From assembly GCF_003634045.1 (NCBI RefSeq), contig NZ_RBIM01000004.1:62001-126000 (forward strand): DNA of 64,000 nucleotides, written 5' to 3'. Below the pieces are notes generated by a model that did no database searches, was not told where the DNA came from, and saw only the letters and a list, made by a program, of their open reading frames with translations. The DNA comes from Maricaulis maris. Its GTDB lineage: Bacteria > Pseudomonadota > Alphaproteobacteria > Caulobacterales > Maricaulaceae. The translations under genes and the position numbers were made by a program. Shown here in pieces: positions 16,968-26,410 of the stretch; position 1 is the stretch's first letter; every line of letters starts with the position of its first letter.

Positions 16968-18002
16968 TCAGTTCCGGGGGGCAGGCCCGGTGGAATCGCG
17001 ATGGATGATCTCGTAGTCGAGATACTCGTTCGGCACGTCTTGCATGCCCGGGAGCTGATTGGTCGCCGCATCGATCAGCTGACGCGTCGCCTCATTGCCC
17101 ATCGTCAGGAGCGGCTGGCGGACGGTGGTGAGCGCCGGCCACATTTTCTCGGCGATCTCGGAATCGTCGAACCCAACCACCGACAGATCATCCGGCACAT
17201 CGATCCGCAGACGGTGTGCCGACATCAGGACGCCGGCCGCCATGTCGTCATTGGCCGCAAACACGGCGGTCGGCCGGTTGGCCAGGGCAAACAGGGCATC
17301 GCCCGCTTCAAGCCCGGTCGGGAAGTTGAAATCACCGGGTTGCACCAGCGCCTCATCGAGCGCGATTCCAGCCCCGTCAAGCGCGTCGCGATATCCGGCG
17401 AAACGCTCATGGGTGGCGTTCTGGTCTTCCTTGCCGCGCACAAAGGCGATCCGCGTGTGGCCGAGCGATATCAGGTGTTCGGTCAACTCACGCGCCGCCT
17501 CGCGCTCATTGATTTTCACGATGATCCGGGCATCGGGCAGATTGTTTGGCCCCACCCGGGCGACCGGCACATCAAACCGTTCCAGCACGCCATAAAGGCG
17601 CTCATCATTGGACAGGGGTGGCACCAGGATCAGCCCGTCCGGCTTGCTCGCCGCCATCAGGCGCTCGAAGCGGGCGATCAGGTCAGCCTCCGGCATGTCC
17701 CGCAAATCCTCCATCAACGACACCATCAACTGATAGCCGCGCTGCTGGCAGGTTTGCACCGCGCCGAACTGGATCGCGTTGACATAGGCCGAACGGTGCG
17801 AGTGGCTGACAAGGTGGATGGCATAGGAGCGCCGGCTGCGCAGAGCCCGGGCCGTCGTCGACGGCACATAACCAACCTCGGCCGCCGCCGTGCGGACCTT
17901 GTCACGCAGGCTTTCCTTGACGTGTGGCTCATTGTTGAGGACACGCGACACGGTTTTGATGGAGACACCCGCCCTGTTGGCGACGTCGATCATCCTGGCC
18001 AT
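16968..18002 (-). CDS. LacI-family regulator of the beta-glucan locus
   Basis: This 344-residue regulator has a LacI DNA-binding domain (RMIDVANRAGVSIKTVSRVLNN at residues 3-24) and a hinge (STTARALRSRRSYAIHLVSHS), followed by a sugar-binding effector domain ending IAEKMWPALTTVRQPLL. It sits between two sugar symporter genes on the same strand, so it most likely controls the GH3/lactonase/GntP/symporter genes and perhaps the divergent GH9 gene. The start was decided by GGAGG seven bases before ATG 18002; the ATG two codons earlier (18008) is too close to that site. The effector is not predictable, although cellobiose or gluconate would fit. Confidence 0.88.
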   Translation of the reverse strand: MARMIDVANRAGVSIKTVSRVLNNEPHVKESLRDKVRTAAAEVGYVPSTTARALRSRRSYAIHLVSHSHRSAYVNAIQFGAVQTCQQRGYQLMVSLMEDLRDMPEADLIARFERLMAASKPDGLILVPPLSNDERLYGVLERFDVPVARVGPNNLPDARIIVKINEREAARELTEHLISLGHTRIAFVRGKEDQNATHERFAGYRDALDGAGIALDEALVQPGDFNFPTGLEAGDALFALANRPTAVFAANDDMAAGVLMSAHRLRIDVPDDLSVVGFDDSEIAEKMWPALTTVRQPLLTMGNEATRQLIDAATNQLPGMQDVPNEYLDYEIIHRDSTGPAPRN

Positions 18003-18051
18003 GGCCATGCCTCCCCCGGAACCGGATCCCGCGCGACAGTCGACGAACCGG

Positions 18052-19428
18052 TCATTTCGATCCCCCGATCTGCCCGACGATGCGGGCATGCAGGGTACGA
18101 TTCAATGGTAATTTCAGAATCAGCAAGGTCGACAGGGCCAGAAGCAACGATGGCATCAGGAAGATATGGAAGCGGATTCCGTCAACCGTTGCAGCGCTCT
18201 GGGTGGTCGCATCAATGTCATAGCCGACCTGCGACAACATGAAACCAACGAACAACCCCATCAGTCCGCCGGACAGTTTCTGGACCAGCAGGACCGAGCC
18301 GAAGACCGCGCCTTCATTGCGCTCACCGGTCTTCCACTGCCCGTATTCCACCGTATCGGGAACGAAGGACCAGACCAGCACACCGAAAGCCCCGAAGGCA
18401 GCGCCATAGCCGATGATCTGCAGCGGCACGCCGGCCACGACACGGGCGCCACTGATGGCAAGATCGAGCCCGCACAGGATCGCCAACACGCAGGCCAGCG
18501 CCCAGCCCGCCTTCTTGCCGAAGCGGCGAATGAAGACGGTCCAGACCGGGATCGAGGCCAGCGTCGCCGTCGCATAGGCGGTCATCACGACCTCCTTGCG
18601 GGCAAAGACCGGCGCATTGACGTCGATGAAGAAGCTGAGCGGAATCAATAGGCTGGCGACCGCGCCCGACTGCAGGAAAATCATCATCAGAAGGATCGCC
18701 AGGGCGTGATTGTCACGGATGGCGAGGATGAAGCGCCAAATGCTCGGCGGCCGTGCCGATGCGCAGCGCCCCGGTGGCGGTTTTTCACGCGTGCCGGCAA
18801 AGCACAGCATCAACGCGATGGTTGCGACCAGCGCCCCGATAACAGCCGCCGCCTGGAAGCCGGCTGCCGCCGTGTCCTCGCCGCCCCCGAAATGACGCAC
18901 CAGCGGGAACCACAAGCCGGACACGGTGAGCAGGCCCGCGAAGGCAAAGAACATGCGCACGCCCGAGAATGTGGTCCGCTCGACGCTGTCATAGCTGAGC
19001 CGCGACGCCAGTGCCGAATAGGGTACGGCAACGATCGTATAGACGGTGCGGAACAGGACATGCGCCGCTGTCAGCACGGCGATCAACGCCATGCCCTCGA
19101 GCGGCGGGATCCAGAACAGAAGGCAAAAACTGAGTCCCAGCGCCCCGCCGCCGAACAGGATATGCGGGCGATAGGTGCCAAAGCGTGACCGGGTCCGTTC
19201 CGACAAGCTTGCCACAACCGCATCGGTGACCGCGTCCCAGGCCATGCCGACGAAATAGATTGCCCCTGCGACGGCAGGGCTGAGCCCGACCACTTCGGCA
19301 TACCAGAACATCAGGACCAGCGAGAGCGCGTTCCAATAGATGTTCAGGCCGAAATCGCCGACCCCGTAGCCGGCATAACGCCGAAACTCATTGCCCGTTG
19401 CCAAGATGCCTCCCCCTCTGGCCCGCAT
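18052..19428 (-). CDS. GPH-family sugar:cation symporter (MFS), second copy
   Basis: This protein of about 458 residues has roughly 12 membrane segments and GPH-family features: AWDAVTDAVVASLSERTRSRFGTYRPHI after helix 2 and VPYSALASRLSYDSVERT. It should import a glycoside with a cation. The ATG at 19428 overlaps the GntP stop by one base (TGATG). However, the best ribosome site (AGAGGGGGAGG) lies inside codons 4-7, four bases before an in-frame TTG at 19404, so the real start may be that TTG. It is transcribed with the GntP, lactonase and GH3 genes upstream and is followed by the LacI gene. Confidence 0.87.
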   Translation of the reverse strand: MRARGGGILATGNEFRRYAGYGVGDFGLNIYWNALSLVLMFWYAEVVGLSPAVAGAIYFVGMAWDAVTDAVVASLSERTRSRFGTYRPHILFGGGALGLSFCLLFWIPPLEGMALIAVLTAAHVLFRTVYTIVAVPYSALASRLSYDSVERTTFSGVRMFFAFAGLLTVSGLWFPLVRHFGGGEDTAAAGFQAAAVIGALVATIALMLCFAGTREKPPPGRCASARPPSIWRFILAIRDNHALAILLMMIFLQSGAVASLLIPLSFFIDVNAPVFARKEVVMTAYATATLASIPVWTVFIRRFGKKAGWALACVLAILCGLDLAISGARVVAGVPLQIIGYGAAFGAFGVLVWSFVPDTVEYGQWKTGERNEGAVFGSVLLVQKLSGGLMGLFVGFMLSQVGYDIDATTQSAATVDGIRFHIFLMPSLLLALSTLLILKLPLNRTLHARIVGQIGGSK

Positions 19429-20804
19429 CAGACCAAGAGGGACAGGATGAGCGACGTGGCGAAACCCGCAAGGCCGATGATCAGCGTTGCGACGGTCCAG
19501 CTTTGCAGGGTTTGTTGTTCATTGAGGCCGAATATCCGGCTGACCAGCCAGAATCCGCTGTCATTGACGTGCGACAAAGCGGTCGCGCCAGCGGCGATCG
19601 CGATCACGCACAGGGCCAGGTCCGGCGGTGCCAGACCGGCGGCGCTGGCCAGCGGGGCGGTCAGACCGGCCGCCGTGATCATCGCCACCGTCGCGCTGCC
19701 TTGGGCAACACGGACCAGCAGGGCCAGCACGAAGCCGGCAACCAGCGGGGCCAAGCCCAGCGCCGTCGCGGCGTTGGCCAGCTGGGCACCGGCGCCGGTG
19801 TCGACCAGGACCTGTTTGAAAGCACCACCCGCACCGGTCACGAGGATAACCGCCCCCGTCGGTTCGAGCGCCCGCGACAATCCTTCGCCAAGACGCGCCC
19901 GCGCCGCATCATCGGTCGGCCGGAAGACCAGAAAGGTTGCACCGCACGCGATCAGGAGCGCCATGAAGGGATGGCCGACAAAAGCAATCACATCGCCGGC
20001 AAGACCGCCAAGCCCCAGGCGGGCGGCCAGCGTCCCGACGAGGATGAGGACAAGCGGCAGGCAAATCAGGCCGGCCGCCCAGCCGGCAGCTCCTGCCCGC
20101 GCCGGTGTGGCGCCGACCGCCCCGGCGGGTGTCTCCATTGACAGGCCGCTATCGGCCGTCCTTGCCAGCAATCCACGTCGATCAAGCCAGCCGGTATAGA
20201 TCGGCCCGGCCAGGGCCAGCGCCGGCAGACCAGCCACCACACCGAACAGGATGACCAGGCCGAGTTCGGCCCCGAGGATTTCGGCAACCGCGATCGGTCC
20301 CGGCGTTGGTGGGATGAAACTGTGGGCCACCGCCAGGCCGCAGGCGAGCGGCAGGCCGAACGTCAGGGCGGCCCGTCCCGTCTTGCGGGCGAAGGCAAAG
20401 ACGAGGGGGGCGAGGATGATCAGGGCGACATCGAAGAAGACCGGGATGGAGGCCAGCAGTCCAAGCCCGCCCATCAACCAGCGCCCGCCGGCCGGCGTGC
20501 GCCCGGCCAGAAGCCGGTTTGCCAATTGCTCCAACCCGCCTGAGCGCTCAATGATGACACCGAACAGGGCGCCAAGCCCGATCACGATCGCCACAAAGCC
20601 GAGCGTGCCGCCCATGCCGCGCGTGATGGTGTCAAAGGCCGCCGCTGGTGCCAGCCCGGCGGCGACCGCCGCGAAACAACTCACGAGGATCAGCGCCGCA
20701 AAGGCGGGCATGCGCGCGCGCAGGATCAGGACCAGCAGGGCGATGATCGCCGCCAGGGTGGCCAGTAGCGGCCGAAACTCCTGAAGCAATGAGCCTAGCT
20801 CCAT
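19428..20804 (-). CDS. GntP-family gluconate:H+ symporter
   Basis: This 458-residue, highly hydrophobic protein matches GntP gluconate permeases: the GALFGVIIERSGGLEQLANRLL block, PVFFDVALIILAPLVF, HSFIPPTPGPIAVAEILGA and SHVNDSGFWLVSRIFGL near the C-terminus. The family imports gluconate or similar sugar acids. Its ATG (20804) overlaps the lactonase gene by 10 nt. The pairing of an exported lactonase with a sugar-acid importer implies that an aldonolactone is hydrolysed outside the inner membrane and the acid is taken up. A nearby sugar oxidase was not found. Confidence 0.9.
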   Translation of the reverse strand: MELGSLLQEFRPLLATLAAIIALLVLILRARMPAFAALILVSCFAAVAAGLAPAAAFDTITRGMGGTLGFVAIVIGLGALFGVIIERSGGLEQLANRLLAGRTPAGGRWLMGGLGLLASIPVFFDVALIILAPLVFAFARKTGRAALTFGLPLACGLAVAHSFIPPTPGPIAVAEILGAELGLVILFGVVAGLPALALAGPIYTGWLDRRGLLARTADSGLSMETPAGAVGATPARAGAAGWAAGLICLPLVLILVGTLAARLGLGGLAGDVIAFVGHPFMALLIACGATFLVFRPTDDAARARLGEGLSRALEPTGAVILVTGAGGAFKQVLVDTGAGAQLANAATALGLAPLVAGFVLALLVRVAQGSATVAMITAAGLTAPLASAAGLAPPDLALCVIAIAAGATALSHVNDSGFWLVSRIFGLNEQQTLQSWTVATLIIGLAGFATSLILSLLV

Positions 20805-21817
20805 TGCACGCCCCGGCTTTGCGTTTCGACCCGCAGGAGACGGTCTTGGGCGGTGATGAAAAGACTGCGTCCGTCGGCGCCGCCAAAGGCGCAATTCGCG
20901 GTTCCGCGCCCGGTCAGGATACGACCCAGAAGCTCACCCCGCGGTGACAGGACCAGCACGCCGCCAGGCCCGGTCGCGAACAGGTTGCCGGCCGCATCGA
21001 CGGCCATCCCGTCCGGCAGGCCGGGGCCGTCGAGTGTGGCCGCATCATAGAACAGCTCGTCGCTGTCGATTGCACCGTGCGGATCCAGACCAAGGACGCG
21101 GATTACCGGCGCTTGCGGGTCTGATTGCGCGATGTAGAGACGGCGCCCATCGGGCGACAGGGCAATCCCGTTGGGAAAACTCATATCGTCCAGCAGGCGT
21201 TCGACCACGCCATCGGGGCGGCGGCGATAGACGCCATTGACCGACATTTCCTTGAGCGGCGACGCATCAAGCCCGTCCAGCCCGTAGGGCGGGTCGGTGA
21301 AATAAATGCTGCCGTCCGCCGCTTCCACGAGGTCATTGGGTGAGTTGAAACGCTGGCCAGCCAGACCGGTTGCGAGCGCTGTCCGGACCTGTGTGTCGGG
21401 ATCGATCAGGACGACCGAGCGGCTGCCGTGCACACAGGCCAGCAATTGCCCGTCGGGGCGCATCCAGAGACCGTTTGCCCCGGGCTCGCGAAAGCCCTCT
21501 GCCTCCGCCAGCGGAATTCCGGACGGGTCGAGCCAGGTCTCCACCTGACCACCCGCCCGCCAACGATAGGCGCGATTGCCGGGAACGTCGGTGAAGTAGA
21601 GGCAAGCCCGCTGGCGATCCCAGGCCGGCCCCTCGGCCCATTGATAGCCCGTCCCGAGGAGATCGGCCCCGGCGGCCGGGTCGATCAACCCGTCCAGGCG
21701 GGGGTCCAGGCGTTCGACGGTGATCTGCCGGACGGTCTGTTCGTGACCACGCGAGCAAGCGCCCACAACGAGGCTGGCCGTGGCGCCGGCCAACACGGTG
21801 CGTCGTGTCGTCATCAT
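20795..21817 (-). CDS. exported SMP-30/gluconolactonase-family lipoprotein
   Basis: This 340-residue protein belongs to the SMP-30 (gluconolactonase/regucalcin) six-bladed propeller family. Metal- and substrate-site motifs are WAEGPAWD, the NSPNDLVEAADGSIYFTDPPYG blade and LPDGMAVDAAGNLF. The N-terminus reads TTRRTVLAGATASLVVGAC: a twin-arginine signal combined with a lipobox Cys, so it should be exported folded and lipid-anchored. It is expected to open aldonolactones made from sugars freed by the GH3 enzyme. It overlaps the GH3 stop by 4 nt (ATGA) and the GntP start by 10 nt. This contrasts with the cytoplasmic xylonolactonase at 56548. Confidence 0.87.
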   Translation of the reverse strand: MMTTRRTVLAGATASLVVGACSRGHEQTVRQITVERLDPRLDGLIDPAAGADLLGTGYQWAEGPAWDRQRACLYFTDVPGNRAYRWRAGGQVETWLDPSGIPLAEAEGFREPGANGLWMRPDGQLLACVHGSRSVVLIDPDTQVRTALATGLAGQRFNSPNDLVEAADGSIYFTDPPYGLDGLDASPLKEMSVNGVYRRRPDGVVERLLDDMSFPNGIALSPDGRRLYIAQSDPQAPVIRVLGLDPHGAIDSDELFYDAATLDGPGLPDGMAVDAAGNLFATGPGGVLVLSPRGELLGRILTGRGTANCAFGGADGRSLFITAQDRLLRVETQSRGVQWS

Positions 21818-24144
21818 TCCACCTCGACCCCTGTTGCAATCGCCGTGGAAGGGCGATCAGATACGCCGTCGCCGGTGATGGTCAGACGGGCTGACTGTCG
21901 CAGATCGGCCGAGGACGCCCCGACGCTGAGTTCGATATCACCGGCCTCGATCCGCCAAACGCCCGGCGACTGGAAAATCGCAAACTGCGCCGCCTCCAGC
22001 TCGAAGGTGACCGATCGCGTTTCGCCGGCTTCCAGGGCCAATCGGGCAAAGCCGCGCAACTCAAGACGCGGACGCGCCACCATTGCCACCGGGTCGCGCA
22101 TGTAGAGCTGGACGACCTCATCAGCCGCGCGATTGCCGGTATTGGTGATCGCGAGCGTGAGGCGCACGACCTCTCCGGGCGCGACCGCCGTGCGGTCCAG
22201 CTGCAATTCGCCATATTCGAAGGCCGCATAACTCAGCCCGTGGCCGAACGGATATAATGGCGTGATCGGCAGGTCATGGAAGCGATTGCTGTCGTTTGAC
22301 AAATCCGGATCGGCCGGGCGCCCGCCGGGATATTCCGAATAGGTGAACGGCGCCTGGCCGGTGGTGCGCGGAAAGGAGACCGGCAAGCGACCGGCCGGAG
22401 AGACCCGGCCATAGATGATATCGGCCAGCGCCGGTCCAGCCTCGACGCCGAGCATCCAACTCGCCAGCACCGCATCGGCGCGCTCGGCGATATCGGGAAT
22501 GGCGAGCGGGCGACCACTGACCAGCACCACCGTGACCGGGCGCCCGGTATCGAGCACCGCACTCGCCAGCGCCCGCTGGCTGGCCGGCATGAACAGGTCG
22601 GAGCGGCTGCGCGCCTCGCCCGACAGGTCATAATCCTCACCGACAACCAGAATGACATGATCCGCCGCCATCGCCTCGGCCACCGCCTCCGGCAGGCCGG
22701 ACAGGTCGTCGCTGCGCGGATCGGCGCCAGATGCATAGCGGATACCGACACCGTCAGGCGCCTCATCCCGCAAGCCATCGAGCAGCGAGATCACCGTGTC
22801 GGGCGTACCGCGCGCACGCCAGGAACCGAGTTGGGTGGAGGCGTCCTCTGCCAAAGCCCCGATCACCGCGACCCGGCCGCTTTCCGGGCCGAGCGGCAGC
22901 GCCCCGTCCCGGTTCTGCAGCAATACGATACTGCGCGCCGCGATGCGCCGGGCCTCGGCCCGGGCGGTCTCCGTCAGCATCGCCGCCGCCTCGCGGTCGG
23001 CATCATGATAGGCCATCGGCGTGTCAAACAGGCCGAGGCGTTCCTTGGCGGTCAGGACATGGCCGACCGCGCGGTCGAGATCGGCCATCAGCGCCGGCTC
23101 GGCCTCGATAGCGGCGGCCAGATCATTGGCGAAAACGGCGCTGGTCATATCCATGTCGACACCGGCACGCAGGGCCAGGGCCGCCGCTTGGACACGGGTC
23201 TCGGCGACGCCGTGATTGATCAGCTCGGCAACCGCATTCCAGTCGCTGACAATCATGCCGTCAAAGCCCCAGCGGGCCCGCAACACATCATCGATCAAAT
23301 GCTCATTGGCCGTACTCGGCACACCGGCGATATCGTTGAACGCGGTCATCATCGAACCGCTTCCTGCCGCGCTGGCAGCATGGAAGGGCGGCAGGTAGAT
23401 TTCGTGCAGGCTGCGCTCGGACAGGTCGGCGGTGCCATAGTCGCGCCCGCCGATCGGCGCACCATAGGCGCCGAAATGCTTGGCCGTCGCCATGATCGTG
23501 TTGCCGGCGGTCAAATCATCGCCCTGGAAGCCCCTCACTTGCGCCACTGCCAGGCGGGCACCGAGATAGGGATCGCTGCCGCCGCCCTCGACAATTCGCC
23601 CCCAGCGTGGGTCGCGGGCGATGTCGATCATCGGGGCGAAGGTCCAGTGCAGACCGGCGGCGCTGGCCTCATCGGCCGCGATCCGGCTGGCGGTCACGAG
23701 GTCCTCCGTGTCCCAGCTGCTGGCCATGGCGATCGGAACCGGAAAGATCGTGCGATAGCCGTGCACCACATCCATCGCAAAAAGGAGCGGAATGCCGAGC
23801 CGGCTCTCTTCCACCGCGACCTGTTGCAATTCGCCCAATGGTGCGGCGCCGGCGACATGCAGGTAGGACCCGATCTCGCCACGCCGGACCCGGTCAAGCT
23901 CGTCCGGGGTGAGGCGCGAATTGAGATTTCGCGACCGCCCGCCGGCGACCTGGTTGAGCTGGCCCAGCTTCTCTTCCAACGTCATCTCGGCAAGCAGGCC
24001 CGCCACGCGTGGCGACCAGGTTGGTGCCTGTTCCGGTGAAACCGTTGGCGAATTGGCCGCCGCGGCGATATCGGGGCCGGATGCCACCGGTTGGCAAGCG
24101 GCGAGCGCCGCGGCAGCGACGAGAACTGGAATGGATGATTTCAT
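21814..24144 (-). CDS. GH3 beta-glucosidase (BglX-like lipoprotein)
   Basis: This 776-residue family 3 glycoside hydrolase has a lipoprotein signal (MKSSIPVLVAAAALAAC). The N-terminal TIM barrel contains WTFAPMIDIARDPRWGRIVEG and the nucleophile Asp in MIVSDWNAV. It is followed by the alpha/beta sandwich (VGEDYDLSGEARSR) and a fibronectin-III-like C-terminal domain (LTLAITNTGNRAADEVVQLYMRDP). This resembles periplasmic BglX, which releases glucose from beta-glucan oligomers. It is the first gene of the operon lactonase-GntP-symporter and is divergent from the GH9 endoglucanase. ATG 24144 was chosen because the signal peptide starts there; the open frame continues to 24279 without homology. 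Confidence 0.9.
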   Translation of the reverse strand: MKSSIPVLVAAAALAACQPVASGPDIAAAANSPTVSPEQAPTWSPRVAGLLAEMTLEEKLGQLNQVAGGRSRNLNSRLTPDELDRVRRGEIGSYLHVAGAAPLGELQQVAVEESRLGIPLLFAMDVVHGYRTIFPVPIAMASSWDTEDLVTASRIAADEASAAGLHWTFAPMIDIARDPRWGRIVEGGGSDPYLGARLAVAQVRGFQGDDLTAGNTIMATAKHFGAYGAPIGGRDYGTADLSERSLHEIYLPPFHAASAAGSGSMMTAFNDIAGVPSTANEHLIDDVLRARWGFDGMIVSDWNAVAELINHGVAETRVQAAALALRAGVDMDMTSAVFANDLAAAIEAEPALMADLDRAVGHVLTAKERLGLFDTPMAYHDADREAAAMLTETARAEARRIAARSIVLLQNRDGALPLGPESGRVAVIGALAEDASTQLGSWRARGTPDTVISLLDGLRDEAPDGVGIRYASGADPRSDDLSGLPEAVAEAMAADHVILVVGEDYDLSGEARSRSDLFMPASQRALASAVLDTGRPVTVVLVSGRPLAIPDIAERADAVLASWMLGVEAGPALADIIYGRVSPAGRLPVSFPRTTGQAPFTYSEYPGGRPADPDLSNDSNRFHDLPITPLYPFGHGLSYAAFEYGELQLDRTAVAPGEVVRLTLAITNTGNRAADEVVQLYMRDPVAMVARPRLELRGFARLALEAGETRSVTFELEAAQFAIFQSPGVWRIEAGDIELSVGASSADLRQSARLTITGDGVSDRPSTAIATGVEVE

Positions 24145-24473
24145 GGATACGGCCTCGCCCCGGGCGGAAAAGACCGGAGCGCCGCAACGACGCCCCGGTG
24201 TTGAGTTCAGAGGGATGGGAAACCGGCAACAGACCGATCCAATTGACCCGCTGCGGCAACGGGCTGACGCGGAGTCCAAGCACCGTCAAACACTGGATTT
24301 GTCATGCTCACCCTCCCCGTTGACCGCCGTTGACAGCGTTGTCAATTACTGACAATTTCACGTCAAGAACGACACCTGTCAAGGCAGGTCATGGCCAGCA
24401 ACCAATTGCGGTCCGGCAGGCTGGAACAGGTCGGCGGGCGAAAACGCGGCGCTGCGACACCATGGGGGAGAGG
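24145..24473. promoter_or_regulatory. divergent promoter region of GH3 and GH9 genes
   Basis: This 329-base intergenic region must hold the promoters of both the minus-strand GH3 operon and the plus-strand GH9-GH3 pair. The only structure I see is the composite inverted repeat at 24330-24355, listed separately. No reading frame in it looks coding; open frames crossing it are extensions of the flanking genes. Confidence 0.6.
24330..24355. promoter_or_regulatory. composite operator with alternating TTGACA/TGTCAA/TGACAA half-sites
   Basis: TTGACA-gcgt-TGTCAA (24330-24345) overlaps TTGTCA-attac-TGACAA (24339-24355). Both are perfect 6-bp inverted repeats sharing the middle element, giving three half-sites in 26 bases between divergent glucan genes. 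A LacI-type dimer, most simply the regulator at 16968, could use either pairing. Confidence 0.45.
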
Positions 24474-26390
24474 ATGAGGCGAGTTGCAAAACCGCGTGCG
24501 CGGCGGATTGTCGGATTGACCGGCCTGGCCCTGGCTGTCGCCGCGACGACGCCAGCCCTGGCAGATAGCTGCATGCCGGCCGACGCCGCACCACAAGACG
24601 CGCCCGCCCTGCGCCTGACACAGCATGGTTTCGAGACCCGGGGCCGCAAGCTGGCCATCCTGCGAACGGCCCATGCCGAACCCGTTGACTGGCGGGTAGT
24701 CGACGCTGCCGGAACGGTGATCGCGGTCGGGACGAGCGAGGTCTTCGGCGCCAATCCGACCTCAGCCGACGCATTGCACCGGATTGACCTGTCAGCGCTG
24801 GACATGGCGGGAGAGGGCTTCCGGATCGAGGCCTGTGGCACCACAAGCCGCGCCTTCACAATCTCGGACCGCCCTTTTGACCAGCTCAGCGTCGACAGCC
24901 TGACCTATTTTTATCACAACCGGCTGGGCACACCGATTGAAGCCGCCCATGTGCAAGGCGAAGCTTGGGTCCGCGACGCCGGCTTCCCGCACAGCACGCC
25001 AACCTGTTTTCACGGCACGGACGAGGCGGGCAATGTCTGGCCGGGCTGCGACTACCGGCTTGATGTGACCGGCGGCTGGGCCGATGCCGGCGATTACGGC
25101 AAATACGTCGTCAATGGCGGCATCGCCGTGTGGACGCTGCAGAATTTCGTCGAACGCCTGAACAGCCAACCCGACCCGGTCGCCGCCATGTGGGCCGATG
25201 GCCGGGCACCCATGCCGGAAAACGGCAATGGCGTTTCCGACATATTGGACGAAGCGCGCTGGCAGCTGGAATTCATGCTCGCCATGCAGGTGCCCGATGG
25301 GGCCCGCCTGTCGGTGCCGCTAGGTCGCCAGGATGGTCGCGAACCGCTGCAATTGAGCGAGATCGACGCCGCTGGCCTGGTCCACCACAAGGTCCATGAG
25401 CGGGCCTGGCTGCCGGTTCCCATCCTGCCGGCGGATGCGCAGGAAGAACGCTTCCTGTTGCCGCCCTCCACCGCGGCTAGCCTGAACCTGGCCGCCTCTG
25501 CGGCCCAGGCCGCGCGGCTCTGGCGCGAGATCGACCCGGACTTTGCCGCCCGCTGCCTTGACGCGGCCCGGCGCGCCTATTCCGCTGCCCGCGCCTATCC
25601 GGAGATCTATGCCTACAATAATTTCGGCGGCGGCGGCGCCTATGGTGATTTCCGTCTCGATGACGAGTTCGCTTGGGCGGCAACGGAACTCTTCGTGACG
25701 ACCGGCGAGACCGCCTATCTGACGGCTGTACAGGGCGATGCCGCGGCGCCGGCCGAAGCGCCCGTGCTGCAGGTTCGCGGCGCCACGATCGCCTGGCCAG
25801 CCGTCGACCTGCTGCCAGCCCTCACCTTGCTCACCGCCGAAACGGTCGAGGATGACGCCCTGCTTGCGGCGGCGCGTCAGCAGATCATCGACACCGCCGA
25901 CCGCTATCTCGCCGACCGGGCGATGGAAGGTTATGCCTTCCCGTTCAGCCCGGACCAGTATGTCTGGGGTTCGAACGGCAATCTGGCCAATCGCGGCATT
26001 GTGCTGGCCATGGCGCACACGCTGACCGGCGAGGCCGATTACCGCAACGCCGTGATCGACGCCATCGACTATCTGCTCGGCCGCAACGCGCTCGACCAGT
26101 CCTATGTCAGCGGCTATGGCGAGCGTGCGATGCGCCATCCGCACCACCGTTTCTGGGGCGCCGGCGCCGATCCGGAATACCCGCCGGCGCCACCCGGCGC
26201 CGTCTCCGGCGGACCCAACGCCACCAATATGAGCGACCCGGTCGCGACCGAAATGCACGGCCAGTGTGCGCCGCAGGCCTGCTGGGCCGACGACTATCGC
26301 GCCTATGCGCTCAACGAGGTGGCCATCAACTGGAACGCACCCCTGTTCTGGATCGCCGCCTATCTCGACACCACCCACAGCAATGACTGA
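24474..26390 (+). CDS. GH9 endoglucanase (cellulase family E) with N-terminal Ig-like domain
   Basis: This 638-residue secreted enzyme has a signal peptide (GLTGLALAVAATTPALA, residues 14-30) and a CelD-type N-terminal Ig-like domain (about 45-130). The GH9 alpha/alpha barrel follows, with GGWADAGDYGKY (Asp pair at 204 and 207), the conserved histidine segment MRHPHHRFWG and the catalytic acid Glu near 615 in YALNEVAINWNAP. Family members cut cellulose or mixed-linked beta-glucan. ATG 24474 has GGGGGAGAGG immediately upstream; an ATG at 24462 is the alternative. It is followed after 20 bases by a GH3 enzyme, so endo- and exo-activities are co-expressed. Confidence 0.92.
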   Translation: MRRVAKPRARRIVGLTGLALAVAATTPALADSCMPADAAPQDAPALRLTQHGFETRGRKLAILRTAHAEPVDWRVVDAAGTVIAVGTSEVFGANPTSADALHRIDLSALDMAGEGFRIEACGTTSRAFTISDRPFDQLSVDSLTYFYHNRLGTPIEAAHVQGEAWVRDAGFPHSTPTCFHGTDEAGNVWPGCDYRLDVTGGWADAGDYGKYVVNGGIAVWTLQNFVERLNSQPDPVAAMWADGRAPMPENGNGVSDILDEARWQLEFMLAMQVPDGARLSVPLGRQDGREPLQLSEIDAAGLVHHKVHERAWLPVPILPADAQEERFLLPPSTAASLNLAASAAQAARLWREIDPDFAARCLDAARRAYSAARAYPEIYAYNNFGGGGAYGDFRLDDEFAWAATELFVTTGETAYLTAVQGDAAAPAEAPVLQVRGATIAWPAVDLLPALTLLTAETVEDDALLAAARQQIIDTADRYLADRAMEGYAFPFSPDQYVWGSNGNLANRGIVLAMAHTLTGEADYRNAVIDAIDYLLGRNALDQSYVSGYGERAMRHPHHRFWGAGADPEYPPAPPGAVSGGPNATNMSDPVATEMHGQCAPQACWADDYRAYALNEVAINWNAPLFWIAAYLDTTHSND

Positions 26391-26410
26391 TCCGGATTGA
26401 GGACACCATC

